Below are positions 33,101 to 47,518 of a stretch of DNA of 64,000 bases, in pieces. The notes under the pieces were generated by a model. That model worked only from the letters and a program-made list of their open reading frames with translations. It searched no databases and was not told the DNA's origin. This stretch comes from Anticarsia gemmatalis. Taxonomy: Eukaryota > Arthropoda > Insecta > Lepidoptera > Erebidae. The translations under genes were made by a program, and so were the position numbers. How positions within the stretch are numbered: position 1 is the stretch's first letter; every line of letters begins with the position of its first letter. The stretch covers positions 5,890,001-5,954,000 of the forward strand of contig NC_134756.1 of assembly GCF_050436995.1 (NCBI RefSeq), in the 5' to 3' direction.

Positions 33101-36100
33101 GCTTAGTATGGCATTATCTCTACAATTTTAGTTCTCTGACAGGCGAAAGTAAAATCCTCTTTATGTCCGACTTGTTCCAAGAGTCTCGTTAAAAATTTAG
33201 AGAGGATTCTCATTTGACAAATGCTGTCATAAAAAGTTTAGTAGTCTAGACTTTATTACTTGTTACTAAATGTTAGCATCAGCTTTTGTTTAAAACGCTG
33301 ATATTCTAATCCTGAAACATGGTACTCGTTTGTCTTCTTCCTTACAATAAAATTATATTCGTACAACTTCAGATCCAGAAATAAAAGCTACAAATAAACG
33401 CTTGTACTAAATTTGATCCTTGAACACTTCGAAACAAACGTTAAGTGGTTAAATAAATATCAATGCAATATGTATTACACGTCAAGCTGTCTCGACAAAG
33501 ATATATGGAGGACCTAGATCAAATTGAAAACACTCATCCAGATTTCATTTTAAAAAAGTAAGTAACTGTTGACTTGTAAAGTTGTTTGAATAAATCTTGG
33601 ATTTCTGGACTTATTTCGAAAGTTTCGATAACATGTCTTAATAGAAGTTCTCTTGAGAATTGCATGTCCACACAATGATTTCAGTAAGCATGTACATATG
33701 TATCTGAACTTAGCGACGAGTGTATTTCAAGTAAGTTGTCTTTGATTTTGTTGTTCAGGGCCCGCGGCTTGATTGGAACTGCCAAGTTTATTTACCAATA
33801 ATAAGAAGCTAAATGTATCTAATAATGACGCCTTCCTGCAAAAGCGAATGCATAAGATTCGTGGTACTCTAGTCTAAAACAACATGGATGAAAAATATGA
33901 GATAAATTTTAGTAACTTAATGGGCCCTAACATAAGTCCAAAATAAACATGGACTATAATAAGCAATTTAAAATACTTTCAGCACAATTCGTAGAAGCAA
34001 TTATATATATTCCGAACCACCTGTATTCAAGTACCTATTCAAAGCGGTCTTTATTTCAACCTGTGGTGAAGGACCCTGTAACGTACCCATTTCTATCTCA
34101 TTTAAATAAGTATAGGGAAAAGCGTAATCGAACCCTTAAACAGGATTTATGAAGCAAATAATATATATAAAATGGGGTAGTACAATTTAATACGGGAAGT
34201 TTACCTAAATCGTCGTTGTTGAGTAAATCGAAATTGCTTCTCTTGCCGAATGTAATTGCTTTCCTTCAATGTAGCAATCCAATTATTTTTCTAAACCCTG
34301 AAAAGATTTACTCGAGTAATATCGACCAAAGTTTCCCTTCTTATCGGAAAACGATATTGGATGTATGGAGTATGGCCAATCATTGGTGTACCACCGAAAG
34401 AATTTAGCCGCGGCTGTACAGTGACACGAAATGATTAAATGTAAGCGCCGCATTTCCTGGAAGAACGCGTGGCGCTCAGAAAATATTGGCTATTGTCATG
34501 TAAGGCCTCATTGCTAACATTTCAGTTGTCGCTTTGAGGAATGAAAAAGCTGGCGTGAAAATATTTTCCGCGGAAGCCATAAAATATCATTGCCGGCCCT
34601 AGTACTCCGAGTTATAATTACAATTTTTTACGGTCCAACTCTTTGCATTGTGTGCGATATGATCGTTAGAAATGTCGCCAGCAGTTGACCTACTTGAAGC
34701 TTGTTAGCACTTCCAGGTAAATGAAAAATTTATCGGTTTTCATTGCAGGAATAACTTCACGAAATGTGATCAGTATTCTAGGCGGACGCGAATCGGAACT
34801 TTGACCACAAACTTTAGTGGATTCGGTACGTTTGTTTCCCAAATTTGGTGTGGCTAATTTGAATAGGACCCGTGCGTCAAAGTTTAATCTTACTCCCAAT
34901 ATTGATCCAGAAGGAGTGAAGTTTTTACATTTCTAACGAACCGTGAAACCGTTGGGGGAGCAATGAATCAGACTCGCCCTAAGCAATGACTAGTTACTGT
35001 TGGATGATAAAGCAATTTGACTCAAACTAATCAAACGTTTAAAAGTAATAAATGCGCAGTTCGCTGACAACCATTGCGAACTTTTATAAAACTATATGAA
35101 ATGATTACACTTAAATGTTTGATTTTTGCTGTAAAATACTTGTTTTAACATAAATCGCTGTTATTCGGTAATGGTTATTTATCGGTATTTATCGGTAACA
35201 AAGAAAGAATAAAAATAAAACTCCTATATTTTAAGGACAGTGTAAACATGTAATTTGAATCTCGCAATACGAAGTCAAATCGATCATACGACAGAGTTTT
35301 ACCATTTACTCTACTTCGTTTCAGTTGCGTTTTCCTTTGAGTGTGATACAAACGTTTACATTTTACCAAGTTACGAGAACCTTTTAGTACAGACGCGACG
35401 ATAAATGTTGAAAAGTGTTTGAAAACGTCATAAAATTTTAAAAGTTACCAACGACAAATCTGTGAATATATTTTCACTTTGAAGTTTCTGTACCTTCGAC
35501 GGAAATACTGAAATATAGCTGTGTTGGACATAGTTGATACATTCGAGATGGATACGATCCTACTTGTTGTATCTTATTTTATTTATACTTTTTGTTTACG
35601 ACACAGTCAGTGACTTCGGTGACACACGGGTGGTTATTAGTTATACAAAACTAGTCGTAAATCGTCCTAAGTACATAAAACAGCAAGCTTAAAGTATATT
35701 TACAACGGCCAGTATGTCGGGTTTATCGCCAGATATCTAGAACTTTTGGCGACAAAACGAGAAAATGTCACGGTAGAAGAAAAATGTGTTTGAACAATTC
35801 GGTGTTGCTACACTATGTACATAGTGGATGAAATTCAGGGAACTTGGGAAATAAAGGGGCTGCTTGGCGAGACAAAGGTGGAGCTTATTGCAAATTCCTA
35901 CGCTCACCTTGCGTCGCTATTAAACCTCCTTTGCGATACTGCAATATAATGTTTGTAAATCTCTCTCGTACCAACAGAGGAGCACGTACGTTTTGTCTAA
36001 TCAATCTTCTTTGTTTGTACTGCGCTGTCACTCACTTTAATGCCTGTTATACAACGGAGTAGATCATATTGTCTCAAATGGAGCGATTGTTTTTCGCGAC

Positions 36101-38865
36101 ATTGTATTGACTCATGGAGTAACTTCATTGACCTACCCTCCTATCTCCTTTGGGTATTGTAGTGTTCTGTTTCTTATGGGTTTTATCAAAGATTCATTTG
36201 GATTTACAACATGGACTGTTTTGGGTTCTCAAGTGTACTGCTACAAAATAACAGTTAATTAGTAAGATTATAGTAGATCCAACAAGGGGATTAAATTATT
36301 TCAATTACAATACACTACACATTTAATAACTTGCTAGCAAAAAGAATATAACAAAGAAAATTTATTTAACGAAATATTAACGAGGTATCACACTAATATA
36401 TTTTATTACTTTAAATTAATTGCCGATATAGGAAAAACAAATATCCGCAATATTCAAAACCCGAGCTTCTAGCGTCGACAAACAAAAGCGTAAAAATCTC
36501 AATAACTGTGCGGGATTAAAATTGTAACCAACAAATTGCAGCATGTACGCCCCCTAACACATTTGGTCTTAGTTCATTTATTTTATCAAATTTGTGAACC
36601 TTAACATACAACTAGGGAAGCTCTAAATACGCAATAAATTGTGATTTCTGAATGAATTTCTTGAACAAAAAAATATATCTCAGAAACTAATTTAAATATT
36701 AAAGGGAGCTAAACTTTTTCAACCCATATAGACAAAATTCAACATTTTCTTAAAAGTTTTTAAACCTGCTATCGATTAGCTATGTGCCTACACTTAAAAA
36801 AAATTGTCCCGTCATTTTCAACGAGCTGTACCTAACAATAGCGCCCACTTCACACACATTAGTTCTACAGGCAAACCGTCAGTAATATTTTTGAAAAGCT
36901 TTTCACGTTTTAAATATGAAAAATAAACTGCCTCTAAACCTTTTCATCATGGGCCAGTCAAAGTTAACGTCACCGAGCTCGTACGAAGCGCCGTTTCGTG
37001 CTATAAAAATATTCATACGAAGTATGGAAAAATTTCTACAATCAGTGAAAGCGGCCCCCTGAGGCATATTGTGGTACAGAGTTTTCATTAAACACAGAGC
37101 TCGGTTTTTGTCCAAAAAATGCCTACACAGCCCGAGGCGCCTCTCCCGCATATAAGGAATGTTGTCTCTGGGAAATTAGTTCATAAAATTTCTCCCAACT
37201 CACACAACGTAAGTACGCAAGTAAGCTACTCTTTTCTACAATCTATGATTATGTTTTCTCTTTATTTTGTTTATCTTTATGTATAAAATAAATTACAAAA
37301 TATTTCTGCGTCCGTGACATTCGTCCTTTATTTTGAAGATGAAGAATTTTATTTAAGTACCCTTGCCGGCCCACAATACACGCGTTTATATTTCCCGTGG
37401 GAAACTTAAATTTTGTAACGTTTTTTTTACAAACTTATTTTTTTCAGTCATATCGAAATATATTTTGAACAAAATCCACGTAAAATTTTTGTCTACATTT
37501 TACATTTTATATAAAACACTATCGTCGGCTGTAGCATAACAATAAAGATTTATTAATACTCCGTCGCCTTTTATTACAATTCAATAATACTGTAACACGT
37601 GATACGGACCGGGGGCTACTATGGGACCAATACGGGGAGGCATTACGTACAAATAACAGGGGACACTTACGAAAATTGCTTATACAGAAAACTAATATCA
37701 GTGTTTGCCAGCCGTTCGCATTCGGTTATGAGGTAACTTAAAAGTAAATGGGGGAAATTGGACCCACATTGATATTGTTATAATATTTCGGAACACCATC
37801 GGGTCATAGTTTATCTATCCAATATTAATTTCCAGTTTCACAGTTGTTGTGTTTGGAAATTGAAGGACAACATTGTTGTAATAATATTAGCGTAGCAATG
37901 TTAAAATTTTACATTGTTTCGGATGACGGGCATGAATTACCTTACCTTACCTTAGGCACGAGTATTCGAAATTATTATCATAATCAGGTAATCAGTTATT
38001 AAAGGTTAAAATGGATCAACGATATGTATAAGAACTGATTGAATAAAAGAGTCTTTCTTCTTTTAAGATATTCATATTTATTATTTATTTCATTTGTTGA
38101 GAATTTCAGCGACTGAATAGTAAACTATCAGTTATAGCACACTCACCCGTCAATGATAAAATAACTTTGCATTTCAGGAATACTTTTCGCATTCAAAACA
38201 CGAAACTATCCAACTGTAAAAAATGCTGTCGACGAGTACCTATTTGCATTTTTTCCAATCTATTAAAATAAATACTACCTAGGCGAGTTTTCAGAATCCG
38301 TATTCACAAACGCCACATTCATGTGAATTCATTTTCAATTAAATGTATTCTATGCCTGGCGGATTTATCTGATCGTACCATCGTAATCTTTTTGTTACCC
38401 TTTTACAATTTTCAATTACGAAAATAAACTATAATACAGGCGGCTGAATGAAATTGATTAAGTTTTTGATGTGTTTTATTTTTATGAACCTATCGACTGT
38501 GCTCCAAAATTTATTTTCTGTCAGTTTATTTGAAATAGGTTTTAAAGAAAATTCGATTTGATTCTAGTAAAAAATCGGAGTTTCTCGTTAAACCAGGGGA
38601 TTGCAAAACGTGAATTTAATCAACGCAGGCTTAGGCTAACCTGCTCAACTGAATGAAATCAGTTAGCAACCTGTTACTCGCAGTCGTGGTGGAAAATGCA
38701 CTGTGATTCTGTAGATTACCGTAGGGCGTAGAGCATCAGCGTTCTTGTTTAGCTCCTTAGCTTACATTGGACACTTGTTTCTCCGGAGGCCTTATATAAA
38801 TTTATTGAACCTAAACTTGGAACTTGAGTACCTACATAAAAACAGAGAAAAAATATTTCACTATT
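30179..38865. other. 8.7 kb AT-rich region; no secure gene
   Basis: No recognisable gene. One possible terminal exon on the minus strand (32118-32238) is listed separately. An 82-codon minus frame at 36903-37151 is discussed as a finding. No other structure is seen apart from short AT-rich runs. Confidence 0.5.
32118..32238 (-). CDS. Possible terminal coding exon of an unidentified gene
   Basis: A GC-richer island on the minus strand preceded by a reasonable acceptor (CATCATTTTCAG|ACAG). The longest frame encodes 39 residues, starting QYRARHSSAYQRVAVDTRQA and ending RWQNKNA, then TAG. A minus-strand AATAAA lies at about 31805-31810. A second frame (TVSSKTFIRIPEGCGRY...) also stays open for 24 codons, so frame choice is uncertain. 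I do not recognise the product. It may belong to a long-intron gene extending to higher coordinates. Confidence 0.28.
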
Positions 38866-39549
38866 ATCTGGGGGCACGGAAGTGCCCCCGCAAGTCGAGC
38901 AAAAAAAAAGCGTCACGGCCGTAACATCCTTTTCTCGAAGCAATTCGGGCTATTTTTGACACCCCTACAATTTCGTTGTGGATAAAACAAGAAGCCTGGA
39001 TTTTCAGCAACTAATTAGTCATTGTATAAACACGGTATATTTAAAATTTCAGTCAATTTGAACCAGTAGTTTAAGAATGACAACTTGTTAAAATTTTGAA
39101 TTTTGTCACTCACTGATTCACTGACTCACTGACTCACTGACTCACCGATCATCAAAAGTCTAAGGTACTTCTAGCAGACTTAGAAGCTTACAATTTAGAA
39201 TACAAATAGGGTTTAGTGTCTTAATCATGGGAAAAATTTAATATTTTCTAATTTCGGTCCAGTTTTCTAAATACACCAACTGCAACAATAACTTTGTAAT
39301 CCTATATAAATGTATAAGATTACAAGGTTACATTTGCAGTTATTGAATTATTATTACTGTAGAAAATAAAATAAATAGGTGTAAATAGGTACCTACTATA
39401 TGAAGCATAACGGGAGGGGGTATAGGGTGGGTAAGGGTGCTTAGCCCATGAAACTGAACAACATTCCCATAGAAAAATATGTTGAATTATGAAAAAAAAC
39501 GTCTTTCCATACAAATTGGACTTATGTTCGCTCTACAAAAAGAAGTGAG

Positions 39550-39740
39550 ATGCCATCAAAAACATTCTGTAAAACCTTCAAGTCTCGCCGTAAAAAGTTG
39601 TAAGATCTATATAATACCAAGTCGATTAATCTATTTAGTCTCTACTTAAAGGACCTTCTGTCTTAAGTTATTACGTATGTTATTATCATGGCAATTAAAA
39701 AAAATACCTTTAAAACAAATAGATCGACTTGGTCATCGCA
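39550..39740 (+). repeat. Left arm of the large inverted repeat, copy 1
   Basis: 191 bp beginning ATGCCATCAAAAACATTC; pairs with 39826-40016 with only a handful of mismatches, mostly at the inner end. An 85-bp spacer separates the arms. Confidence 0.93.
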
Positions 39741-39825
39741 AGAAAACACAAATTCGCCATTAACATTAAGGAACATTAACTTCTCGTCGTGCTGTGTAGT
39801 GTGATACATACTTATAATTAAATCA

Positions 39826-40016
39826 TGCGATGGCCAGGTCGGTCTATTTGTTTTAAAGGTATTTTTTTTAATTGCCATGATAATAACATACATAATAACT
39901 TAAGACAGAAGGTCCTTTAAGTAGAGACTAAATAGATTAATCGACTTGGTATTATATAGATCTTACAACTTTTTACGGCGAGACTTGAAGGTTTTACAGA
40001 ATGTTTTTGATGGCAT
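39826..40016 (-). repeat. Right arm of the large inverted repeat, copy 1
   Basis: Reverse complement of 39550-39740, ending GTTTTTGATGGCAT, which is also the right border of the whole element. Confidence 0.93.
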
Positions 40017-41554
40017 AACATTTTACCAGTGTAACTCGAGATCAAAAGGGGTATTTTCCAAGAAGAAGGTAAAACTTAGACGTGCAAGAACCTTGCTTTC
40101 TGTTAAAAAAACTGTAGTAGTTTATGATTGTAATACCCAATTAAAGTTTATTTTAACTGTGATGCACTATTTGTGACCCATAGACAATAATAGGAAATCT
40201 ACAGCTATTGTCTTTTGATAGAACATTGTAATGTTAACTTGCAAAAACGAATTAAGCTAACAAGATTAAAATACCCTTATTTATTAAACAAAGTCGTAAA
40301 ACTTTGCACAACTTTTTCTAACCTCAAGTCGATGGGTACAGCTTTTTAATTTCAACCATAAATACAAAGAGGATGCAACTTCAAAAGGAATTATGAAAGG
40401 AGTTTGTAACTGAAAGTTCATCAGTTTGTTGTTAAAGTTGTTCGGTGCTCGCTTGGACCTTGTTTGTCTACCTGTACTTGTAGCATTATGGCGATATTAA
40501 TTTAGTTCACTCTAATTACTTGCTCGTACTTTTGATGTCCAAGCACTTGTTATCTAATTAATGAGTTTCCTCCTTGACTTTAATTTATTTACGGATGGAT
40601 AATAATATGTATGTCTATCTACATGTCATAGCTTTTCATTTTGTGTTTTGTACTGTATCGACAATATTTCTTTTCAATATTTCTTACATGAGTAATCCAA
40701 GAACGTCGTGTAATAATGTTCTAAAAATAATATCGAGACTAAAGGATCGATGTTTAATATCTTCCATCACATTGTTCGATTTTCGGCAATATCAAATTCT
40801 AATATCTAGCAGCTTGCCACATGTCGACACGGCATCAATAAAATCTATTCCAATAAAGCTCCTTTTGTGTCGGGCATAATCATTTATTTATCGTGGACTT
40901 TGTTCGCGAGAACCGTAAAGAAAGAAAAAGCGCTATTCGCTTTTGCGTAACAACGAAATATTAAATAAAAAATTACAACGTTCGTTAAATTTTCTGCCAT
41001 TCCCCTTACTTATATTAAAAATTTACTCTGTAAATTATGATGGCCCCAATCTTAGTTGGAAATATTCCAGTGTATTAAACGGTTGTATTTTCACTTTTTC
41101 AATTTGTGTAGTTAGGAGTACGTATCCGTTAAGAAATAATATTTAATTTCATAACAGCGATTGTTTTGCTTACAGAGCCGCGGGCGTAATGTAATTGGTA
41201 AAAGTTCTTTTCGAACGAAATAGAAATGTTATTACAGAAAATCATGGCAGATTCGTTGTTTCAGAAATAATGGATGTTGATATAGACTGACGTGTGCTTG
41301 ACGAAAATACAAATTTATTTTTGTTATTGAACGGTAGACACTGAAAATAGAAAACAATATCTGATTTATGTATCTGTCTACTTTAATCTGAAAATTTTAC
41401 TATCTTTATGCGTTTTGACGTGATAATATTGTGTATGATGATATCAATATATTAAATGCGATATTTAAGAAATATTTAAATTGTTTATTTGAATAATGGA
41501 AACAGTAAATATTCAACACTGACTTTTCATAGACAAACATTGCAAACTTTATTG

Positions 41555-41587
41555 TACTGTATGTATACTGTATGTATACTGTATATA
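41555..41587 (+). repeat. Three tandem 11-bp units
   Basis: TACTGTATGTA twice and then TACTGTATATA, perfect except for one base in the last unit; simple-sequence DNA. Confidence 0.85.
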
Positions 41588-44500
41588 TATTTTACTCCAA
41601 GTTTTATTACGGAGTGTATTTGAGTGAATGGTTTGTTAAAAAACGGTGAAGGAAAGTTTAATCTTGGACAGAAGGCAATAAAATAAGGGCGGGAATTTTG
41701 TGAGAAGTCGGCGCCAAGCCTGCCAGTTGCAGACAGCTATCGATAGGGTTCCGAATGTAATGCCACCTTCATAGAGCTGATGATATCGACTTTTAAATAC
41801 AAATATTTGGTGCGTTGACTTTATTAACATTAAGTTAGAACGTATAATTTGTTCAAATTAAGGCATTAAATACACATTAAAGTATGCCTGTCCTTTTTAA
41901 TCTTTATTGTATCAGCCCTTTGTCGTGAAAGGACGAAAAAGAATCGCATATTATTTTTAGGTACTAAACTGCCGGCGACTTTTCTTAGAACTTTTGTCAA
42001 AGAAAATGATTAAGTTATGTTACTCATAGTAGTAGCCCCTAAGGTAGTTATTTCCGTAAAATGGTATATTCCAAGTAGAAAATTTATTGAAACTAGTTTT
42101 ATTAGTAGATAGTAGTTTTCATAAAGAAAATGCAGTTGCTCATGTCTTAAAAGAACACAATATTTTGTATGGGCATTTTTGTGCGTGATTTTGTCACGGA
42201 ACTGTTTCCTAAACATACAGAATAATAGATACAGCAGTAGTACAATTATTTGTCATAATAATCATAAGTTTGGCGTATAAATAGCGGGTTCAGAAAGAAA
42301 TATAAAAAATATTGTTCTATTACTAGATATTAACAGCTCTATATAAATATAACACAAACCGTTTCTCTCTGTCATAAATTTGAATAGAATCGATTGGTGT
42401 CTACGCCTCCGGGAAAGTTAGATTTCCCCGAGGACTGCCACGACACCTGACCGAATGTAATATATATTCTCCATTTTTTTCCAACTCGCAAAATGATGGA
42501 TTAGGACTATATACGCGATGTTTCATGCTTCATACCGACAGCTTTTTACGTTTGAATGTGATATATTGTTCTGCAAGGCATTGGACTATTGATACTACGT
42601 AAACGTTCAGAATTCACACCGCGGACCGTATTATTGCCTTTGCTTTTGTTACTAGTTGGCAATAACTCATTGAAAAGCCATGTTCAACAAAACGCGTAAG
42701 CACCAAAAACGTAACGGCACTTACGACGTTTTAGTCGGAAGCAAACTGTTATTTTAAAGCAATCGAGCGCTACATTCTTTAATGGTATAATTAGACGACA
42801 ATCAGTTTTACACGACTGCAACCAATTTGTACTCACTTGACATACTAAAAACATACTTTTTGTTCGTCATATTATTATTATACTTGTACTAAAATCTCAA
42901 TGCTGCAAGGATTACTTTGTATAGTCGTTGTATGGAACTGTCTAGACCAGTCATGGTCGGCGTACGATAACCGTTTCTTTGTTCAATTTGCGTCACTACT
43001 CGATACAATAGGAAGCTAGACCACATGCTGAACTTAATAGAATGGCTTCTAGGAATAACGTGATGTGCTGTTTATTATTATGGTGACCTACTTAGTGAAA
43101 TTGTTTGTTGTTTACGAGTATACTAGGTAGATGAATTATTGTTATCTTATGTTGTTGCTCTTAACATTATGTTGCAAAGTAATTAGGTATTACATTATAA
43201 GAGAGCGTGTTCTTTTTGTTTCGAAGCAGATCATGTACAAATTATTAAGTTAGGTTTTAAATTTAAACGTACGGTACCCTAAAAAACTATAAAACATTAG
43301 CGTAAATACCTACTCAAAGTTATGTTAAGAACCTTATTCTTAACAGAAAGCGAATTTAAACAAGGCAAAGCTGAGCTCTTTTAATCGTATTTTTTATATT
43401 TTAAGTTAAAGTTTTGCCTCCAAGCTAGGATCTTTGTTCAAGCTCCGGTATGATGGAAGGAATTCCTTAAGACCGCGTTTTCTTCTGAAATGTAATGTTT
43501 CTTCAAGCTAAGTCTTCCACGAACAAAAATTTGTTTGAACTTTATAAATACGTTTCGCCTTTTACAATTTCAACGCACATATTTTTGTTTTAGAAAACTT
43601 TTTGTTAAAAAATTTTATTTCCAGTTCACATAAAAGTTGAAAAATCAACTTACCTACTTTTTGAAAATAAAATTCATACCTTTTACACCTTTAAGCAATG
43701 CCTTTTAGATACTACTGGAAAGTATACACTTCGCATTTTTTTTCGAATTAAGGTCTTAGTTAAAATACTGTACAATAGTCAACGCTTGAAAAGTCGATAC
43801 ACTATAATAATGAAATCAGTGCCTTTACTCGTTGTTCTAAACGTTTTTCCATCAATAATAATAAATGTAGTGTACACGGCAACCACAACAGAATAGACAA
43901 GAGCAAAAACGTTTGCTGTCAGCTGACTCGACCTTCCTTCGACCCCAAGGTTAAATTTTGTTTACCTAATTTTCTTCCCTTTATCCAAACATCGGGACCT
44001 TTCTTTCTGTTCCTCCGCATTTTCTAAGAGGAAAATATTAATAATGTCGCTAAAATAAAAATACATAGTTCAGCTTGTTCCTACGGCTGAACATACGGAA
44101 TCCCTAATAAGGGAGGCTTATGGCGAATAACATCTGGGGCCCGAGGACGGCAAACACTTGGCAGTAAACACGAGGTTACAGTAAGAAAAATGTTTTTGTT
44201 TTCCAAGGCTTTCCTTATTTTGTCATAACTTTGTACCTATAACTCGTACATAGACAACTCTTTTGATTCGAGCCACTACTTTTTATTTTCATAGCTCAAA
44301 TATACCCGCTTGAACAGCTGCGGTTATTGCTGTCTCAGCTCTATTGTCAAAGAAATATTCCAAATTTTTCATGCAAAAGAGGAAAGATATGCCTCTAGAA
44401 TTTTTCAGATATATTTTCTAGAATTATGTAAGCCGACAAAGTAGAGATTTTATGTAGCTTATCTAACTTCAGTTCGTGACGATATTCAGAGTGAGTTGAA

Positions 44501-47500
44501 AAGCCTGCAAGATAAGCAATCGTAAAATAAAATCACCCTGGTCCCCAAGGATCTTTGGTTACCAGTATTCCTTGTTAAAACTTACGCAGTGTTGTAAAGT
44601 CTCGGACTTATGTGTTGGGTTTAATCTAAATCTTAGTTTAAAATAGAGCTTTGTAATTCTAAGTTTCGAGAACAACTATTTAAGTAGGCATTGTAGTAGT
44701 GTTCAGTATTTGTCCGCATAGACTAGCGACGTAATCTGTGTCGTAGACATTCATTGTGACAAATTCCATTGTGTCTTAGACGGCCTTGAGACTTTTTGAC
44801 ACTTCTATCGTAAGAAATATTTATGTAAATGGGTTCAGGATTTAAATATGTTGCTAAGAAAGATAATTCTGAATAGCAATTTAGATATTGTTATTAATGG
44901 ATTTCGAAGTGTTCCATGAATTCAGATATCTTTGTAACAAGGTCCAAAAACAGTATGAGATCAATCATGCATTACCCTAAATATGTACGAAAATAGAAGA
45001 CTATAAATCGAACCCTAGGATATTTAATTATGTCGTTACTACACTGGGAACATGTAATTTTCCCCTTTTTTCCCCAGAGTCTATGGAAACCTTCGATAAC
45101 ATAGAAAAATCGGCCATAAATACCATCCAATATAGGTCCCGCCATCCTCAAATGGTCCATTGTGCGTACAAAAGTATTTCAATACATTGTTATTCCTTTT
45201 ACGTAGCCGCAGAACTCTATAAAGTTTCATAATAGCGCCTCTGTCACCTTTATTAATGCCTACAGCGTTTATCTACAGGGACTAAATTAAGAAATACCTT
45301 TCGCCGCATAAATCAATAGACGTCTGATATATTGTTATCTTGGAAGGGGTGGGATATTTTACCCTGTGTTCTGCACCCCGCTGCATCATGATTCGAAGCA
45401 CGATTCGCGTCGGGGGAACCTAATTCTTCTCCTAATTTCGCACCTTATTGTCGGCGGGTGGTAAGAAAATGGGTATTTTTTATATAAATTCGAGACCACG
45501 CTTACAGGTCTATGAACTTTTATTACCCTATATTTTGTTTCTTCTAAGTAGTGTGTAACCACGTGTAACAATAGACATAGAGTCGCTTCAAGTTTATATA
45601 AACAGGTAAAGAGGAGGAAAATTGAAAGATTGAAATATAAATAACAATTTTCTTCGTGGTTAGTTTTAGAGGTAATTTAGACAGTCAAACGATCATTTTC
45701 TCTACATGGTTTGTAAATACAATAATACTCTGTCATGTTTTCTATTGGTGTTTACGATCAATACTCGTCAGTTATATTTGCTATTACTCATAGCAAACGT
45801 GACTTTAACTCTAACGCGTCTACAATTTAAAAGCACATCCTATCCAATATAAATGCCAATACTTCACAAGATGAAAAATGAAGTGCTTTTTTCAATTTCA
45901 ATTTAAGGGTAACGTGTACCCTCTATGGGGCTCACCCATCACAATTTCGAACATGCACAAAATGAAGTTGGTAAAATATCTAAGACATTTGTCAGTCGAT
46001 TACCTGAGGGGTGGCTCTTCGATAATATTCTGAATTTCCAACCCCCGAAACATCTCACTATGCTTATGAATATAAATTTACTTACCTATCTCGCACATTT
46101 TATTTACTTTCGCGATATAAAAGATACTGCGTAAATGTGTGGCTCTTTCTATTATGTTTAATATAAAGGAAATTTCGGTTATTGTACCGACAAAACGAAA
46201 TGGTGAGATATTTAGAAAAAGGGAAAATGTTCTGTCAACTTAGATAACTGTTCGAAATTTCAAGACTGTGTTGTGTTGACATTACAAAAGATAAAAAAAG
46301 ATTTTAAGTTCATACTGCAAAAATAAAATAACTCAGTATATTTACTCATATGAATGTTGGTAACCAACACATGTACTCACTTTACAACTCCGAGGCCATA
46401 TGCATACAAAAAAGCTTCAATATGTGCCAGCATTTTGTTACACTGACGCTCACTCTGCCAACTACTGAAAGTATCTTCTCTTTTCATAAAAAACAAAGTT
46501 CACACACAGAAAATGTTCAGAATTCGTTTAATTATAAGCAGCGGAGTTTCCCGTTATTTTCGTATTTAGATGGGCCCGTTATATTTTGAGATAAAGTTTT
46601 CCCGAGTTGGGGGAAAGAATTTTAATAGGAAAGGAATTGTTAAGAGGCCGGTGGTGGGTCAAAGCGTTCCGGGCGAACGCTAACAATACTCGTTATAGTG
46701 TAAGCTTGTCTTTAAGTTCCTCCATCGAATACGCCGGGGATTTCATGTTCGAGTGGTTCCCTTTGCTATTTAAATAACGCAGATATTTTCTTTAGAACCT
46801 CAGTGCACCTGAACGAAGATTCTTGTATAAATTCAATGTTTTAAATTCTAAAGCTTGTCTGTTCAATGTTTGTTTAACTAACGTAACGTCTGTATATTTA
46901 TGAAATGGATTTTTAGACTGAATTTTTATCATGACTGGGGGATATTGAAGTATTCTCTTACGGTAAATTAAAATTTTAAATGCTGGGAAGAAGTAATATT
47001 TTCTACGCTTCCTTATATTTCGTCTGGTAAGTAGTTTAAGTTTGACGAAAATTATTATGTAGGTAGTTGACCAACCATCACAATACGCGTTAGTTCCTTT
47101 CTTAAAGCAATCTCTTGAACTTTGCCGTTATAGATATAGCTTAGATCAGTATAGTCTTATTTCTATCTTGTTTACGTAATTCGATCACTATTACTTTTGA
47201 TTACTTGTTTTAATTAGTTTTCCACTTAGGCCGTAGTACTTGCGTGTTAATTACTTGTATCTGTAAACATTAAACCTAGTTAATAGTGTTGAACTATAAA
47301 GCTAACTGCTATACCTAACTAGGTGTAGGAAGTTTAATTATTATTAGTTAACTTGTTGACATAGAGACGACGTAATCATAACTTTCGTCTTAATAATAAT
47401 ATTGTCATTTTGAAAAAGAGTGTTTAGGTAAGTTAATACTAGTGAATTTGGTAGTATTTAGGAAGACTTCTCACCTACTATGAGTAGTGAGATAGTGATA

Positions 47501-47518
47501 ATTAAAATTACATGAAAT

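Larger units (their letters stand above)
38866..40017 (+). mobile_element. 1.15-kb dispersed element, copy 1, ending in a 467-bp inverted repeat
   Basis: Near-identical over its whole length to 53554-54709. It starts ATCTGGGGGCACGG with a hairpin GGGGGCAC...GTGCCCCC (about 38870-38889). The middle holds a short ACTGACTC microsatellite (about 39111-39143) and non-coding sequence. It ends with inverted arms 39550-39740 and 39826-40016. The A|TC left border recalls Helitrons, but no CTRR right end is seen. The open frames inside are on opposite sides of the inverted repeat and look like chance. Confidence 0.85.

Noticed and set aside
21702..34916. ATTGATCCAGAAGGAG present at both 21702-21717 and 34901-34916
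   Set aside because: A 16-bp match between two places is not unusual in 64 kb of biased sequence, and flanking similarity is weak.
39105..39144. CRISPR-like direct repeats (ACTGACTC units)
   Set aside because: Short contiguous microsatellite without spacers in a eukaryotic repeat; no CRISPR array in the window.
39663..40176. Two 76-codon frames in repeat copy 1
   Set aside because: They lie in or overlap the inverted-repeat arms on opposite strands, and they are disrupted in copy 2.
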